This document shows, piece by piece, positions 44,446-57,339 of a stretch of DNA of 64,000 nt. The notes below the pieces were generated by a model. The model saw only the letters and a list, made by a program, of their open reading frames with translations, ran no database searches and had not been told where the DNA came from. The stretch lies in assembly GCA_039707465.1 (NCBI GenBank), contig CM077643.1, positions 47,000,605-47,064,604 of the forward strand, written 5' to 3'. Made by a program: the position numbers and the translations under genes. Origin of the DNA: Rhabdophis nuchalis. Taxonomy: Eukaryota; Chordata; Lepidosauria; Squamata; Natricidae. Each line of letters opens with the position of its first letter. Positions within the stretch are counted from its first letter, which is position 1.

Positions 44446-45299
44446 TGTAGTACGAAGCATCCAGAGAGTGGCAAATTAAGGAAGGCTATCCTAAGGTTTT
44501 GAAGACGGAGCAATCATGCTGACTGACTGAAGGGAGAAATGGAAACTTGATGACAAGTGGAACGGAATGGTGCATTTTAGAAAAGGGAATGATTGGATGC
44601 CTGAAATTCTGAATGGCAGCCCCCTGCTGCAATAGTTTATTGCACACCCACTTGTTACCTTGGGAGCCACTTTCTGCAAGAAGGAAGCAAAAATCATTTG
44701 CAGCATAAATGACAAAAAATCATCATATACATCATTGGAAAGGTAATAATAATATAACCAAAGGGAATCTTTCCTACATCCAGGCAACTTTTGTTTGCTG
44801 CTTTTGTTTAAATAGATATGAAAAGGAGACTCTGTTGTGTAGATTATTTCATGCTATATTTCCTCTAGATAAATTCAGCCAGCCGACATGAACCAAAGAT
44901 TTGTTAGAAAGTTTTCCTTGGAATTGAGCAGCAGTAGCCCTTAATGCTGGCTTGAGAGAGGGAGCTGCTGGGGAATGAAGCTTTGGCAAAAACTGGTCAC
45001 CAACTGGTTGCTGTCTTTATTTCACAGATTGTTTTAAGGTTTCAAAGTTTGGGTTGTAAAAAAAAATGCCGAGCCCGTCCGCAAATGATAATGGTTACTA
45101 GTCTGTGAGTGTGTGTATGCATACCTACCGATATCAATTACATACTTACAAATTAGTGTTGTGTATTCAAAAAGCAAGATTATGAAATACAGTTCATAGT
45201 TGTTGTTACTCTAGCTTTAGTGTAATCCACTTAAATTCTTTTGGAGAATATTTGGAGAATGAAAGAAGTACCGTAATAGCAAAATTGAGGACAGGTTGG

Positions 45300-45495
<196 letters not shown>

Positions 45496-45564
45496 CCAAC
45501 CATTTCTCTCCCCCCCCTCTCTCTCACACACACCTATCTATCATATATCTCACAAGTACAGAAG

Positions 45565-45985
45565 TACAGAATAACAGAGTTGGAAGGGACTTTGTAGGTC
45601 ATCTAGTTCAATCCCCTGCTCAAGCAGGAGACCCTATAACATTTCTGATGTGGCTGACCAGCCTCTTCTTAAAAGCCTCTAGTGATGAAGCACCCACAAC
45701 ATCTGAAGGCAAGTTGTTCCATTGGTTGATGGTTCTCACTGTCAGAATATTTCTCCTTATTCTGAGGTTGAATCTCTCTTGATCAGTTTCAATCCATCGT
45801 TCCTTGTCTGATCCTTGGGTGTTTTGGAAAATAGTTTGACCCCCTCCTCTCTGTGATAGCACATCAAATATTGGAACACTGCTATCATGTCACCCCTGAT
45901 CCTTCTCTTTACTAGAGTAGCCATGCCCAGTTCTTGTATCTGTTCTTCATATGTTTTAGCCTCCAGGCCCATATTCATCTTTGAT
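45565..45985 (-). mobile_element. CR1 LINE 3' end, older subfamily
   Basis: The minus strand encodes [65 protein letters not shown] and the terminus GTTGGAAGGG complement. Truncated at 5'. Confidence 0.88.
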
Positions 45986-46585
45986 TATCTAATAATATAT
46001 CGCCATCCATCCCTCCATCTCAGAAACCAGCCATGAAATCTAAGTTCACTTACAAAAGAATCTAATGACTTTTTAATCTGAAATAGAATGGAAAGAATAT
46101 TGATTCTTTTGAACTTTATTGTAGGAGAAGACTTCTGGCAGTATCATGGATGGCCAAGAAAACAAACAAATGGATCATTGTACAAAATAACATGAGATTT
46201 CTCATTTAAGGCACAAGTAATTCAGCTTATCATGGTTTGAACACATTATGCAAACATCTACCTTTTTTGGAAGTTTACAATGCTGGAGGAAAGAGATACA
46301 TTCATTTTATCTCTTTAATTATAGTTAAATAATTATAAATCATCATCGTATGAACAATGCTTCAGAAAAAAATTGAGAAGCATTGGGGATGAGAGTTTGC
46401 AATGCCCCTCTTTATCACTTATAGCATATTCAGGTTAAATAACGACTACACTAAAAATTACTTAAATCATTATGTAAAGATATGTATAGCTGTGGATACA
46501 TTGTCTTGGCACTAAAGCAGTAAATAGCATCTACGCTAGGACGTTTCATGAACAAGATTGAGAATTGAGCAAACCACAATACAGA

Positions 46586-47070
46586 CTACATTTATACAAT
46601 ACAATACAATAGCAGAGTTGGAAGGGACCTTGTAGGTCTTCTAGTCCAACCCCCTGCATGGACAGGAACCTTATACCATTTCAGACAAATGGCTATCCAA
46701 CATCTTTTTAAAGGCTTCCAGGGTTGGGGCATTCACAACTTCTGGAGGCAAGCTGTTCCAGAGGTTAATTGTTCTAACTGTCAGGAAATTTCTCCTTAGT
46801 TCTAAGTTGCTTCTCTCCTTGATTAGTTTCCACCCGTTGCTTCTTGTCCTGCCCCCAGGTGCCTTGGAGAATATTTGACTCCCTCTTCTTTGTGGCACCC
46901 TCTGAGATATTGGAACACTGCTATCATGTCTCCCCTGGTCCTTCTCTTCATCAAACTAGACATACCCAGTTCCTGCAGCCGTTCTTCATATGTTTTAGTC
47001 TCCAGTTCCCTAATCATCTTGGTTGCTCTTCTCTGCACTCTTTCCAGAGTCTCCACGTCTTTTCTACATC
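46586..47070 (-). mobile_element. CR1 LINE 3' end, young subfamily
   Basis: The minus strand matches the 3' 480 bp of the copy at 40277 almost base for base (RSNLELRRNFLTVRTINLW, PEVVNAPTLEAFKKMLDS) and has the same TATTG tail (seen here as ATACA units at 46592-46610). Confidence 0.92.
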
Positions 47071-47815
47071 GTTGGTATTTGGTATAATGCTTTGGAGAAT
47101 GACTCCAGTGAGTTCCGTAGTATTGTTGTTTCCCCACAACCGAAAGCATCAGCAATATACAAACACAAGGGCAGCAAAGGATACTACCTTGTAATCCTGT
47201 TCCAGATAGAAATCTATATATTGGCAGATGTCCAAACAAACCAAATTCAATAATCGCATGTGACTGACAGGATGTGATGCAGCAAGTTACAAGAAGCTAC
47301 CAAAGGCACATTTCAATGTTTTGCAATAAACATCCTGGAAAAACAATTTTCCAGTCAACCCAAGCAACAAATTGGCTTCGTAGGAGTAAATCAAAACTTT
47401 TCATAGAATTCATGATTTGATCTTAGTACTGCACAATAATTCATATTCCAGTGAAAAGGCTGGAAGTTTGAGTAAGCAAAAACAAACAAATTGCAGATGA
47501 TAAAATGGAAGTGATGCAAAATTTTAAAAAAAGAAAAATATTTTACAGAACTACAATTACCATATTATAGATGGAAGATCACTTTTGCACCTTGTCAAAC
47601 CAACCATCTTCACAAACAAAACAGGAATGCAGCAACAAACTGCCAAACATCTCTACAGAGTATATTTGAAGATTCAGTCTGTACATTATGTTTTCTTGGA
47701 AAATAACCCCGGTCAGCAACTTGTGAATCAGCCAAACACACCAAATTTATTTGTTACATGCAGCTGGATGGGATGGATGCATTAAAACACAAAATGCTCA
47801 TTAATATAAGTATCA
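47071..47815. other. Intergenic, nothing recognised
   Basis: AT-rich, no gene or repeat recognised. Confidence 0.45.
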
Positions 47816-47823
47816 GTTCTAGT

Positions 47824-48060
47824 CAGAGGTGGATTCCTACTGCTTCGGCCTGGTTTGGCCGAACTGGTAGTGGTATGGCGGCTTGGGTCGCTGGAACCGG
47901 CAGCGACCCAGGCCTACCATGCCCCGAACCGGTTCCCCGGTCACTGCCATCACTGCCACCTTGTTTTTGAATTCTGCACATGTGCAGAACAATTTTAATT
48001 GAACTGCACATGTATGCGTATGAGGGAACTGGCAGTAAAGCCGGCTGGAACCCACCCCTG
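47824..48060. mobile_element. hAT MITE subfamily B, 237 bp, perfect 8-bp TSD
   Basis: Ends CAGAGGTGGATTCC and GGAACCCACCCCTG; GTTCTAGT on both sides (47816-47823, 48061-48068). Body has GGTTTGGCCGAACTGGTAGTGG. Confidence 0.93.
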
Positions 48061-48401
48061 GTTCTAGTTACATCCTCCATGTTGAGGAAAGGTTCTTCCT
48101 GTGCTTTTGCTACCCATGTTATTTCCTCAACTTTGATGACCATACATGATGGAGGTGTTATTCTGGAACACATCCACAAAGCCTTTCTGATACCCTTCCC
48201 CGCTCCCCACCCCCAAATATTATCACGTTTCTCAAACTAATATATCTTTATGTATTAACATTTTATAAGAAACAGAAACTGGAATTATCAGACACATGAA
48301 GAGAAAGTTGTGAATCTTGTAAACTTGAAAGTTGGGCAAACATCATCTTAAGGCGAGGGCATGGAGTCATCTGACATAGCAAATCTATGATACCATTAAA
48401 G

Positions 48402-48673
48402 CAGGGGTACCCAACCCCTGGTTTGCAGCCCACTTTACCAGGCCGTGGCCCATTCAGAACTGGACCACGGAAGCAGCAGGGGAGCCTGTGTGCAGGCATA
48501 GTTCCATTTGCATGTGGAGCAGGCAAGCACATAGTTTCATTTGTTTGAGTCGTGGGCATGTGTATTTGCTGCTTGAGAAAATGGTGCTGTGTGCGCGCAC
48601 TTACCTATTGCTCGCACAGAACCATCCCCTCCTCACCTCCAAGCCGCAAAGCCAGAAAGGTTGGAAACCACTG
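48402..48673. mobile_element. hAT element, 272 bp, 7/8 TSD
   Basis: Ends CAGGGGTACCCAACCCC and GGTTGGAAACCACTG; CATTAAAG/CATTGAAG flank it. Confidence 0.9.
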
Positions 48674-48681
48674 CATTGAAG

Positions 48682-49255
48682 GGAACAGAGTTGGACGTAT
48701 TCAAATAAAAATGATAAATCTGATCCATTTTAAATAAAAGTTCCCTGTATGAGAGAATGTCATATGAACTACGTTTCATGTTAATATTTGGGAAGGAGTG
48801 TTCATATGGTTTTATTCATTAGAATTTTATTCTGCAATTTATTCAGGAGGTTAAGGTGATCTACATGGCAGCCTTGCATCTAATATTCTTCCTTAAAAAA
48901 AAAAGTTGGCTGAGAGAAAGTCGACTGGTTCAAATTCATCCAGTAGGTTTCGTGTATGATGGAATGGGCCCCTGCAGCAGCAGAGGGGGAGGTTTTGGCC
49001 AAAACAGAGCTTTCCCAGAGAGAAACACAGCTCAAGAGACTATGTCATCCCAACAGGATGGGGAAGGGAGAAAGAGGTTCCATACCCTGGAATCTCTGAG
49101 GATATATCTAATAGCTTTAGTTTGTCAAGATTCTGTCTATTAGATGTAAGCAAATAAAGGACTGGATTTGATTAGATCTCACTGTCTCATCCCTGGGCTT
49201 GGGGCTGCCATCATGGCTAAGAATGAACTTGAATCTGGATTTTCTTGTTCCTAGT
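48682..49255. other. Intergenic, nothing firmly recognised
   Basis: A short MIR-like motif (CTTGTTCCTAGTCCACA) occurs near 49243-49260. Confidence 0.35.
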
Positions 49256-49269
49256 CCACAATTTTGAAT

Positions 49270-49327
49270 GAGATACCGGTACCGGCGGTATATAAATGTA
49301 ATAAAATAAAATAAAATAAAATAAATA
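49270..49327 (+). repeat. L2-like terminus with (AATAA)n tail
   Basis: CCGGCGGTATATAAATGTAAT followed by AAATA/AATAA units. Confidence 0.6.
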
Positions 49328-50305
49328 ATTCTTGTTCAGGCATATCAATATCAATGTGAAGGTGTATTTCACACATGTCTGCAGAGAAGTACATGCGTCT
49401 CAATATCTGAAAGATGGCAGGTCCTGGGCTGCCCCCTTTTGTACATACGCACATATCTACCAAGAGGGTCCTGGGGTTGATTGCCACACACATTTCAGAC
49501 TCTATTGGCCAGCCTATCTTGCTTACCTCAGCGTTTAGAGATATTTTCACCCATATTCATAAAAATACAGCACAAAGCAAGGAAAATAATGATAGTACTT
49601 CAACTATTCTTACTTTTTATCCTTTGGTTATTGTAATTACAAGTAATTTTGTGAAGGATTTTCTATTTTTAAGAAAGCACACTTTTGTACTTGATCCAGC
49701 TAACAGGATTTTCCTACATTACTTCATAAAGAGAGCCATTTTTTAAACTTCTAATGTTATTTCTTATTCATTAGTACATATGCCTGGAGGGTACGTTCAT
49801 AAATGGGTTAAAGTTACAAAGTTATGCTTATAAAAGCGCATGGTAATTTGGAATATCTGGGGGATTTATTAATTTTTGAAATCTTAAAAGAGCAAAAAGC
49901 TAAAATGAGATTGGATTAAGTATGTTCTTCTGAGCCCGTTATTCTAAACACCCTTAAGGACCACAGATCAGGGAACAGAGGACATTATGCAAATAGGGTT
50001 CTATCTTCAAGTGCCCTGTAGGCTTTGCTGATGTAATATTTTACATGGTTAGTTAAGTACATCAAGAAAAAAGGTTGACCTTGATAGACTGTAAAAAGGT
50101 ATTTATTCCACTGCCACCAGTTGTTTTCCAGCCCAGTTGTGTCATTTATAGTATAGAAGCAGTTTTGTGACAAGCTGCATCTTGGGAATGAAATCAACCA
50201 ACCATTGTCCAGCACAGCCATTTATTATTTGTGTATATGCAAGTGCTTTAGGAAAATCAAGGTATATTATATATTTATCAGAATGTGTATCAGTTAAGAC
50301 AGGCT
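49328..50305. other. Intergenic, nothing recognised
   Basis: No gene or repeat family recognised. Confidence 0.45.
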
Positions 50306-50309
50306 AGGT

Positions 50310-50612
50310 CAGATTGGATTCTGTAAAGCACCTGAAGGCAGGACAATGGATGGAAACTAATCAAGGAGAGAAGCAACTTAGAACTATCTGGTAATGAGGA
50401 ATTTCCTGACAGTTAGAACAATTACGGTAGTCTGTGGAGCAACGTGCCTCCATAAGTTATGAATGTTCCAACCTCCCACTGGAAGTTTTAAAGAAGAGAT
50501 TGGACAACCATTTGTTTAAAATGGTATAGGGTTTCCTGCCTGAAGAGGGGGTTGGACTAGAAGACCTCCAAGGTCCCTTCCAACCCTGTTATTCTGTTAT
50601 GTTAGGTTAGGT
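50310..50612 (+). mobile_element. CR1 LINE 3' end
   Basis: AAGCACCTGAAGGCAGGACAATGG...GGGGGTTGGACTAGAAGACCTCC then TTCTGTTATG tail. Confidence 0.85.
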
Positions 50613-50649
50613 TATTCTATGCTATCCAAATAAACAAATGATTCTAGAA

Positions 50650-50818
50650 AAGAATCAGAATCAGAATAGAGCTGGAAGTGACCTTGGAGGTCTTCTAGTC
50701 CAACCACCTGCTCAAGGAGAAGACCCTGCCTATACCATTTCAGAGAAGTGACTGTCCAGTCTCTTCTTAAAAACCTCCCTTGATAAAGCACCCACAACTT
50801 CTGATGGCAAGGTGTGTT
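50650..50818 (-). mobile_element. CR1 LINE 3' end, facing the preceding copy
   Basis: AGAATAGAGCTGGAAGTGACC...TCTAGTCCAACCACCTGC is the minus-strand CR1 terminus. With the + copy at 50310 it forms a tail-to-tail inverted pair about 40 bp apart. Confidence 0.85.
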
Positions 50819-51433
50819 GATGTGAAGATTAGAGCGATTTCTAATTCAGAAATATTTGAAATGTTCTAATTTCTTTATTTTAAATTCAGACATGAAAACT
50901 TGAAATTTATATTTAAACACCATGTTTCTTTAATATTTTTGTGGTCACAAATTGAATTTCCAATGCTTTATTGGCACCCCTTAATTATCTTGTTACTAGC
51001 CGATAAATACTAGATGTTATACTGTGTATCAATCCTCAAGTAAAAACTACTGAAATCCCAAATAAAATGCAGGAATAGACGACACTAAAATGCACTTACC
51101 ATGGGTTGTAGGCATGAAGAATTCCTTGATTAGGAACCAATTATTGCAATATTTAGAAAATATCAGGTGAATATTCAATATCAAGGATACATTTGGGGAA
51201 GAAAGTAATTTCAGCTTTAGGGAAGGCAACTTGGGAAAACAGAGGAGAAGCTTCAAAATTTTAAATTACAAGAAGCTGCCTTTGAGTGGAATCTTATGCA
51301 ATATCTCCTTACAGTGGGTCAAAGTAAAATCAATTGCAGAGAAAGTGTACAGAACTCCAATGAAAACTGGGACAGATACCTGATCCCAAGACTTTAATTT
51401 GGATTCCCGAACTAGGCAAGGGGTTGGACTTAA

Positions 51434-51833
51434 TATCCATGATGGCAAACCTATGGCACAAGTACCTGAAGAGGCACGCAGGACCATGTCACCTGACACA
51501 CATGGCGTCGCCCGTTTCTCTTCTGGGTTTCTGGTGCACATGCGCGTATGACGATCAGCTGGCCTTCGTGCGTGAGGCAGTGCTGAAAATGGGAAGAGCT
51601 GGTCTTCCATTTTCTGGCATGAGCATGCGCACCAGCCAGCTGATTGTTGTGCCCGCATGCGTGCCAGCTCACCGACATGCATGCATGCATGCATCACAAA
51701 CCAGAAGTTCATTTTCTGGTGCACGCATGCCCCCTGGGCAGCTCCTCTTCTGGGTCATGTCCCAGATGAGTGTATGCACAAAGTGTGCACTCCCTTTTCA
51801 GCACTTGGTGCTGAAAAGGTTCACCATCACTGT
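51434..51833. mobile_element. hAT element, about 400 bp
   Basis: Ends CCATGATGGCAAACCTATGG and AAAAGGTTCACCATCACTG, near-matching inverted repeats of a hAT family. Internal (CATG)n palindrome at 51676-51693. Confidence 0.75.
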
Positions 51834-52334
51834 CCTAAGTGGCTGATTTCAAACTCTAAAAGTCATGTCATTATACGTTCTTCCTTTGAATAATCAAGAC
51901 ATATTAAATATCTTCTAAACATCTTTGTTTGGGGTAAATTTTATACTTTTAGGAATATACATGTTCTTTAAATAAAAATAGCAGCCATTCATATAGTCAT
52001 TTTCCTGGGGCTTGGCATATTCAGATTAAAATATATTTTAAGGTATATTATCCGGATTATTTTAACACTCATCTTCATAACTTGTCATTCCAAAAATTTA
52101 ATCTAGGCCATTCACATTATTTGCTTTTGGTGCCTTGTCCTCCAAGATAATCTACTGTTGAAAAAACAGTAAAAAATATTTGCAACATCATAAAAACTAA
52201 AATATTTTTATGGCATACAGCTTTGACAATTTATTAAAATAATGTTACATTCGGTAGCATAATTTGCTCCTTGCTCTCCTTGTTCATACATTAGTTCATA
52301 AAATAATATTTGGTTAATATCTGCCAGTGAGTGT
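51834..52334. other. Intergenic, nothing recognised
   Basis: AT-rich, no gene or repeat recognised. Confidence 0.45.
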
Positions 52335-52712
52335 ATACAGATTATACAGATTAACAGTTGGAAGGGACCTTGTAGGTCATCTAGTCCAACCCCCTGCTCA
52401 GGCTGTAAACCCTATACCATTTTTAACAGATGGTAATCCAGTCTCTTCTTGAAAGCTTCCAGTTATGAAGCTCCCACAACTTCTGAAGGCAAGCTGTTCA
52501 ATTGGTTGATGGTTCTCACTATCAGAACATTTCTTTATTTCCAGGTTGAATCTCTCCTTTTTCAGTTTACATCCATTGCTCCTTGTCTGGTTTTTAGGGG
52601 CTTTGGAGAATAGCTTGATCCTCTTCTCTGTGTGGCAACCCCTCAAATATTGGAACATGCTATCATATCTCTCCTGGTCCTTCTCTTCACTAGACTAGCC
52701 ATGCCCAGCTAG
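52335..52712 (-). mobile_element. CR1 LINE 3' end, older subfamily
   Basis: ACAGTTGGAAGGGACCTTGTAGGTC...CTTCACTAGACTAGCCATGCCC; minus-strand frame pieces [20 protein letters not shown] and KNQTRSNGCK. Confidence 0.88.
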
Positions 52713-53200
52713 GCAGGTTAACTGAAGGTTTAATGTGCTATGCAAACCCAAACAACTGGATTAATTCAGAACAGCTGCATCCATTGCTGGGGTTAGGGGT
52801 AGGGAGTAAAGAGACAGGAGAGGGAACAGCAGCAAAAGCAACCTCTGGTATATGTGTTGTAATGTAATATGTATCTACAGAAGAAGCGGGGCTTACTACG
52901 TGATATCACAATGCTGCAGTTGCCATTGTGAACAAAGCAGCAAGCTCCCAGAAGATCCCAGAAATTTAGAAGAGCCACATTAAGTCAAAAGCTACTTCTT
53001 GATTCAGCCTATGCCTACAGTATTCAATGTTCTGACCTAACCAGAAGTGAAAGAAAATAAATCTCTAGTTTGTTTAATACGTGATTTTTAGGAGTGTACT
53101 GTTGTGTTTCCATCCATCCGTTTGCCCACTTTCTGCTCCTACACAAATTTAAAATGCAGAAAAGGAATTTTGTTTTGTATGTCATGTATATCAGTTGTTG

Positions 53201-53263
53201 CTTTGCTGGCTGGAGAATTCTGGGAGTTGAAGTCCTTCAGACTTAAAAGGTTGGGGGCCCCTG
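53201..53263. mobile_element. Half copy of the palindromic hAT MITE
   Basis: TTTGCTGGCTGGAGAATTCTGGGAGTTGAAG then CAGACTTAAAAGGTTGGGGGCCCCTG equals the right arm of 56454-56588. Confidence 0.75.
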
Positions 53264-55100
53264 ATGTACATAGTAAGTCTAATTCTGAACTGAGAAGAAA
53301 GCTTTTAGGAGCTATTTTGTTCAGAAAAAATATCTCAGAATTGCGTTTGCTGACCTACCACCAAAGCCTCAGTGTGTTGTTCTTTCACTGATTATCCAGC
53401 ATTTTTCTCTCAGAGTGCCATAAGTTGCTCTGGGGGGTACCGTGTCCAGATGGTTACTGCCAGAGTTCTGCTGACATTTGTATCATGAAGAACTTAAATC
53501 TCAGAAAAAGAAAAATATAAACTGTCTCTGTTAATGATCATCTCCTCCAAAGGAATTGTTGAATAATCCATTCCGTTTAAGAATAGTCAGTGAATTCCTA
53601 TCCACCTTCCAGTTTGACCAGGCTGGATAATTTGGAAAATCTATTGCCACGCAGCAACAACTATTAAAACCAGAATGCTAACAAATGCCACTTTTCAGCA
53701 CTCCGTAGTCTATAGGTATGGAAAATGAGGGCAGACAAGCAAAACAAAGCCTGCTGCAGGAAAAAAAAAAAAAACCAGCATGACTTGCTAGAGACTGTTG
53801 GGTACCACCAACTTGGAGGATGTTACCAAAGACAAAGAATGAATTCCACTCTCCTCTGGAAACAATAGACATGGTCTCACTGCTTCTAATTTGGCTGGAT
53901 TGTCCAATTATAGAAGTGATCCAGGAGCCTGAAACAGCAGCCCTTTGATCATTTAGCTGGGTTGCACTTAATTGAACTCAATGGAGCTTATGAAATTTCG
54001 TGGAATGCACTGTTGAACTCTTAAAATGCTTTGATAAACTTAACCTGGAAAAAGTTAATTGGTACAGGATAAGAAGAGAGATTCTTTCAGATTTATAAAT
54101 TCCAAGGGTTTGACAACAATAACCGCTAAGACATTGTCCCTCTTGTAAATTAAGCTGTTTGAATCCCTGATGGTGTTACCATTAGGAATCCCTGTTGCAT
54201 AGCCATTCACATGTAGATCTATATTTCTTTATGCAGATCCCAGTACATAGCACATGGGATGAAATACATATTGAGTTCTACTTTCTATCTTTTGCATTTG
54301 ACATGAGATCCAAGCGTTAACAATGATTTTGTCTCTATCACTTGGGAGATTTCACCCGATCCTTAGGAAAGCCAACTAGATGTAAACGATGGGATTCAGT
54401 TTCTTTGTAAACTGTGAAGAGTCAAAGTAAGGAATTATTATTCAAGATGGTAATATTTCATATCAAGAGAATGAACTGTAGAATGTCTCATAAGTGCAAA
54501 ACGGAACCCAACATTCAAAATATAGCTTTCTCTGCAGTAATTCAGGAAACCATTCTTAAGAAAATTGCATAGAAACCAGAATCTTGTACTGGAGTATCAG
54601 AAAAGGATTTTAGAAGAGGAAATTTAAATATACAAGCACATGCCATCGGCTGTGCCCAGGTTCTGAATGTTCATGTTTGATTACCTTCTTTGTTTCTGAA
54701 TTACAGTTCTAAACCAATACTGACGTCAGCTACAATTAACAAATGTACTTTATATAGAAACACTACCGGTATTTCAGAATGATTTTGACCAGCAGACTCT
54801 GTGGTTGAAAGATTGAAACATTTTTGCTCTTCTCCATCATCTGATTTTTCAAATCCATGCCTGGGGGAAAAAAAAACTATGGATAACTTGCAAAGTTGTA
54901 GTATTATTTTAATTTCTTCCAATAAAGATACATTCATAATGATTATGACTTATCATCATAATGATGAGTTTTTATGAACTAAGGTGCATGGGATTGCTTT
55001 TTACCTGAAAAGGAATTAGGAATTCATATTTTTAAATTTTTCATTTCATTTACTATGCAGGCAAGGATCAGTGCACAGTCTAAAAAGCCTGGAGTAAAAC
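53264..55100. other. Long repeat-free block, candidate regulatory region
   Basis: No repeat recognised over 1.8 kb. Contains GAATAATCCATTCCG and GTCCAATTATAGAAG, with OTX/homeodomain-type cores. No coding features. Confidence 0.3.
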
Positions 55101-55103
55101 TCA

Positions 55104-55182
55104 ACTCTACTCTACTCTACTCTACTCTACTCTACTCTACTCTACTCTACTCTACTCTACTCTACTCTACTCTACTCTACTC
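55104..55182. repeat. (TCTAC)n microsatellite, about 79 bp
   Basis: Sixteen nearly perfect TCTAC units. Confidence 0.95.
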
Positions 55183-55224
55183 TTTTGTAGCAGTTAGAAA
55201 TATTGGAAAAGTGCATAATTTTTG

Positions 55225-56097
55225 TATCACTGTCAGGAAATTTCTCCTTAATTACAGATAGGTTCTCTCTTTAATGAACTTCCACTCATTGCTTCTTGTC
55301 CTTCAGGTGCTTTGAAGAATAAGTCAACACCTTCTTCCCTGTGATAGTCTCTCAAGAATCAGAAGATAGATATATCGCCACAATATTTCTCTTTGTTAGG
55401 CTAGTCATGCCCAGTTCCTTTAGCTGTTCATCTTATGGTTTAGCCTCTAGACCCTTTATTGTCTTTGTTACACTTCTCTGCACTTTTTCTACGGTGTCAG
55501 CACCTTTTTGTATCTATGGAACCAAAACAGGATGTAGTATTCCAAGTGTGGTCTCACTAGTGCAGTATATTTATTTATTTATTTATTTATTTATTTTATT
55601 AAATTTATACCCTGCCCTTCTCCTACAAAAGGACCCAGGGAGGCACACAGGCGAATTAAAACACAACGTACATGAATAGATCTATTATTAAAATCCAATT
55701 AAATTAAATTACCCCGTGCTAAAACATTTTAAAATTCTCTAATTAAAATTTATACTAAAAAGTCCAGATCGGGTGATTATCCTAGGCCGGCTTGTTGGAA
55801 CAAATGCGTTTTCAGACGCCGGCGGAAAAGGCGGAGGTCTGTGGTGGTACGGAGTTCAGGGGGCAGGTCGTTCCAGAGGGTTGGGCCCGCCACAGAGAAG
55901 GCCCTTCCCCTGGGTGTTGCCAACCGGGACTGCCCGGCCGACGGCACCCGGAGAAGGCCCTCTCTATGGGAGCGGATCGGTCGGAGGGATGTATGGGGCA
56001 GTATAGAGGGGTTCAATCACATCTCGTGTTCTCAATGCTATCCTTCTGTTGATGCAGCACAGGGTTGCATTGGCTTTTTTGGCAGCTGCAAGTGAGC
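55225..56097 (-). mobile_element. CR1 LINE 3' part, split by an L2 insertion
   Basis: Left part 55225-55569 (GTCAGGAAATTTCTCCTTAATT...CAAGTGTGGTCTCACTAGTGCAGTATA) and right part 55998-56097 (GCAGTATAGAGGGGTTCAATC...TTTTTTGGCAGCTGC) are consecutive in CR1. Confidence 0.85.
55570..55997 (-). mobile_element. L2-type LINE 3' end inserted in CR1, 8-bp TSD
   Basis: ATTT tail at 55570-55600, 3' terminus, then minus-strand frame HREGLLRVPSAGQSRLATP and LFRRRLKTHLFQQAGLG. GCAGTATA occurs at 55562-55569 and 55998-56005. Confidence 0.92.
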
Positions 56098-56453
56098 TTT
56101 AGTGGGTAGAGTTCGTAAATATTAAATAACACACTCAACCTCTATCAGTGGCTCTGAGTGGAGAAATTATGATTTTATTCATCTTTTCTCCACTTCCAGT
56201 GCCTCAGTTTAGTGTGTGTGTATCTGTAGGTTACATATATTTATATGTAAATAACACTGGAAGGGAACCGAACGGACCTTTCCTTGACTATGGTGTGTTA
56301 TCATCTCTACCTGGGTGGTCTAAGGGAGAGATTGGCTGATGTGACACCTACGGATTACTTCAAGCTATGAAATGTTGTTTGTTCTGTTTAGCACTTTGGT
56401 GGTTATCACTAAAGGAACTGGAGACAGAGATTTCGTAGACCAGGACTCTAATG

Positions 56454-56588
56454 CAGGGGTCTCCAACCTTTGCAACTTTAAGTCTGAAGGGCTTCAGCTC
56501 CCAGACTTCTCCAGCCAGCTTTGCTGGCTGGAGAATTCTGGGAGCTGAAGCCCTTCAGACTTAAAATTGCAAAGGTTGGAGACCCCTG
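56454..56588. mobile_element. Palindromic hAT MITE, 135 bp, perfect 8-bp TSD
   Basis: The two halves are near-perfect reverse complements: CAGGGGTCTCCAACCTTTGC at one end and its complement at the other, meeting at CCAGCCAGC...GCTGGCTGG. CTCTAATG flanks both sides (56446-56453, 56589-56596). Confidence 0.95.
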
Positions 56589-56756
56589 CTCTAATGCACA
56601 GGTTCCATAGTATTAACCAGATGAAAATAGATATTGTGCCTATCTTGTACTTCAGGATATTCCAAGCAATTTTAAGGACTACATTCAGTGTTCTAGTTTA
56701 CCTGAGGTTCACAATACATAAGTCCTGGGTAATAAAAATCCCTCTCACCCAAACTC

Positions 56757-57197
56757 CATCTATTTTTATTTTTATTTTATTAAATATATACCCCGCCCTT
56801 CTCCTTGTAAGGACCCAGGGCGGCGCACAGGCAATATAAAACTATACAAAATACAAAATACATTTTTAAAAACGATTAAATTAAATCCCGTGCTAAAAAC
56901 CCTTTTAAAACCTTGAGAATTAAATTTTGTTCAGATAAAAGTCAGAAACGGGGGGTTATGCTAGGCTGGCTTGTTGGAATAAATACGTCTTGAGACGCTG
57001 GCGGAAGAGGCGGAGGTCCGAGGTGGTGCGTAGGTCGGGGGGTAGTTCGTTCCAGAGGGCTGGGTCTGCCACAGAGAAGGCCCTTCCCCTGGGCGTCGCC
57101 GACCGGCATTGCCCACCCGACGGTACCCGGAGAAGACCCTCTCTGTGGGAGCGGATCGGACAAAGGGATGTATGGGGCAGGAGGCGGTCTCGTATCT
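56757..57197 (-). mobile_element. L2-type LINE 3' end
   Basis: CCCCGCCCTTCTCCTTGTAAGG, then GAAGAGGCGGAGGTCCG, GTTCCAGAGGGCTGGG and GAAGGCCCTTCCCCTGGGCG, the minus strand of the conserved L2 C-terminus. 5' end at about 57197. Confidence 0.88.
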
Positions 57198-57339
57198 AAA
57201 AGAAATAAACAAAGAATGGCTTTGATTTCCATGCCTACATCCTTCATACGCTTGCATTTGCCTTAGAGATAATGTGACTCAATGTGATGAAATCCATATT
57301 GTGTTATAATTGATGAATGTTTATAAAATCATTACTGTT

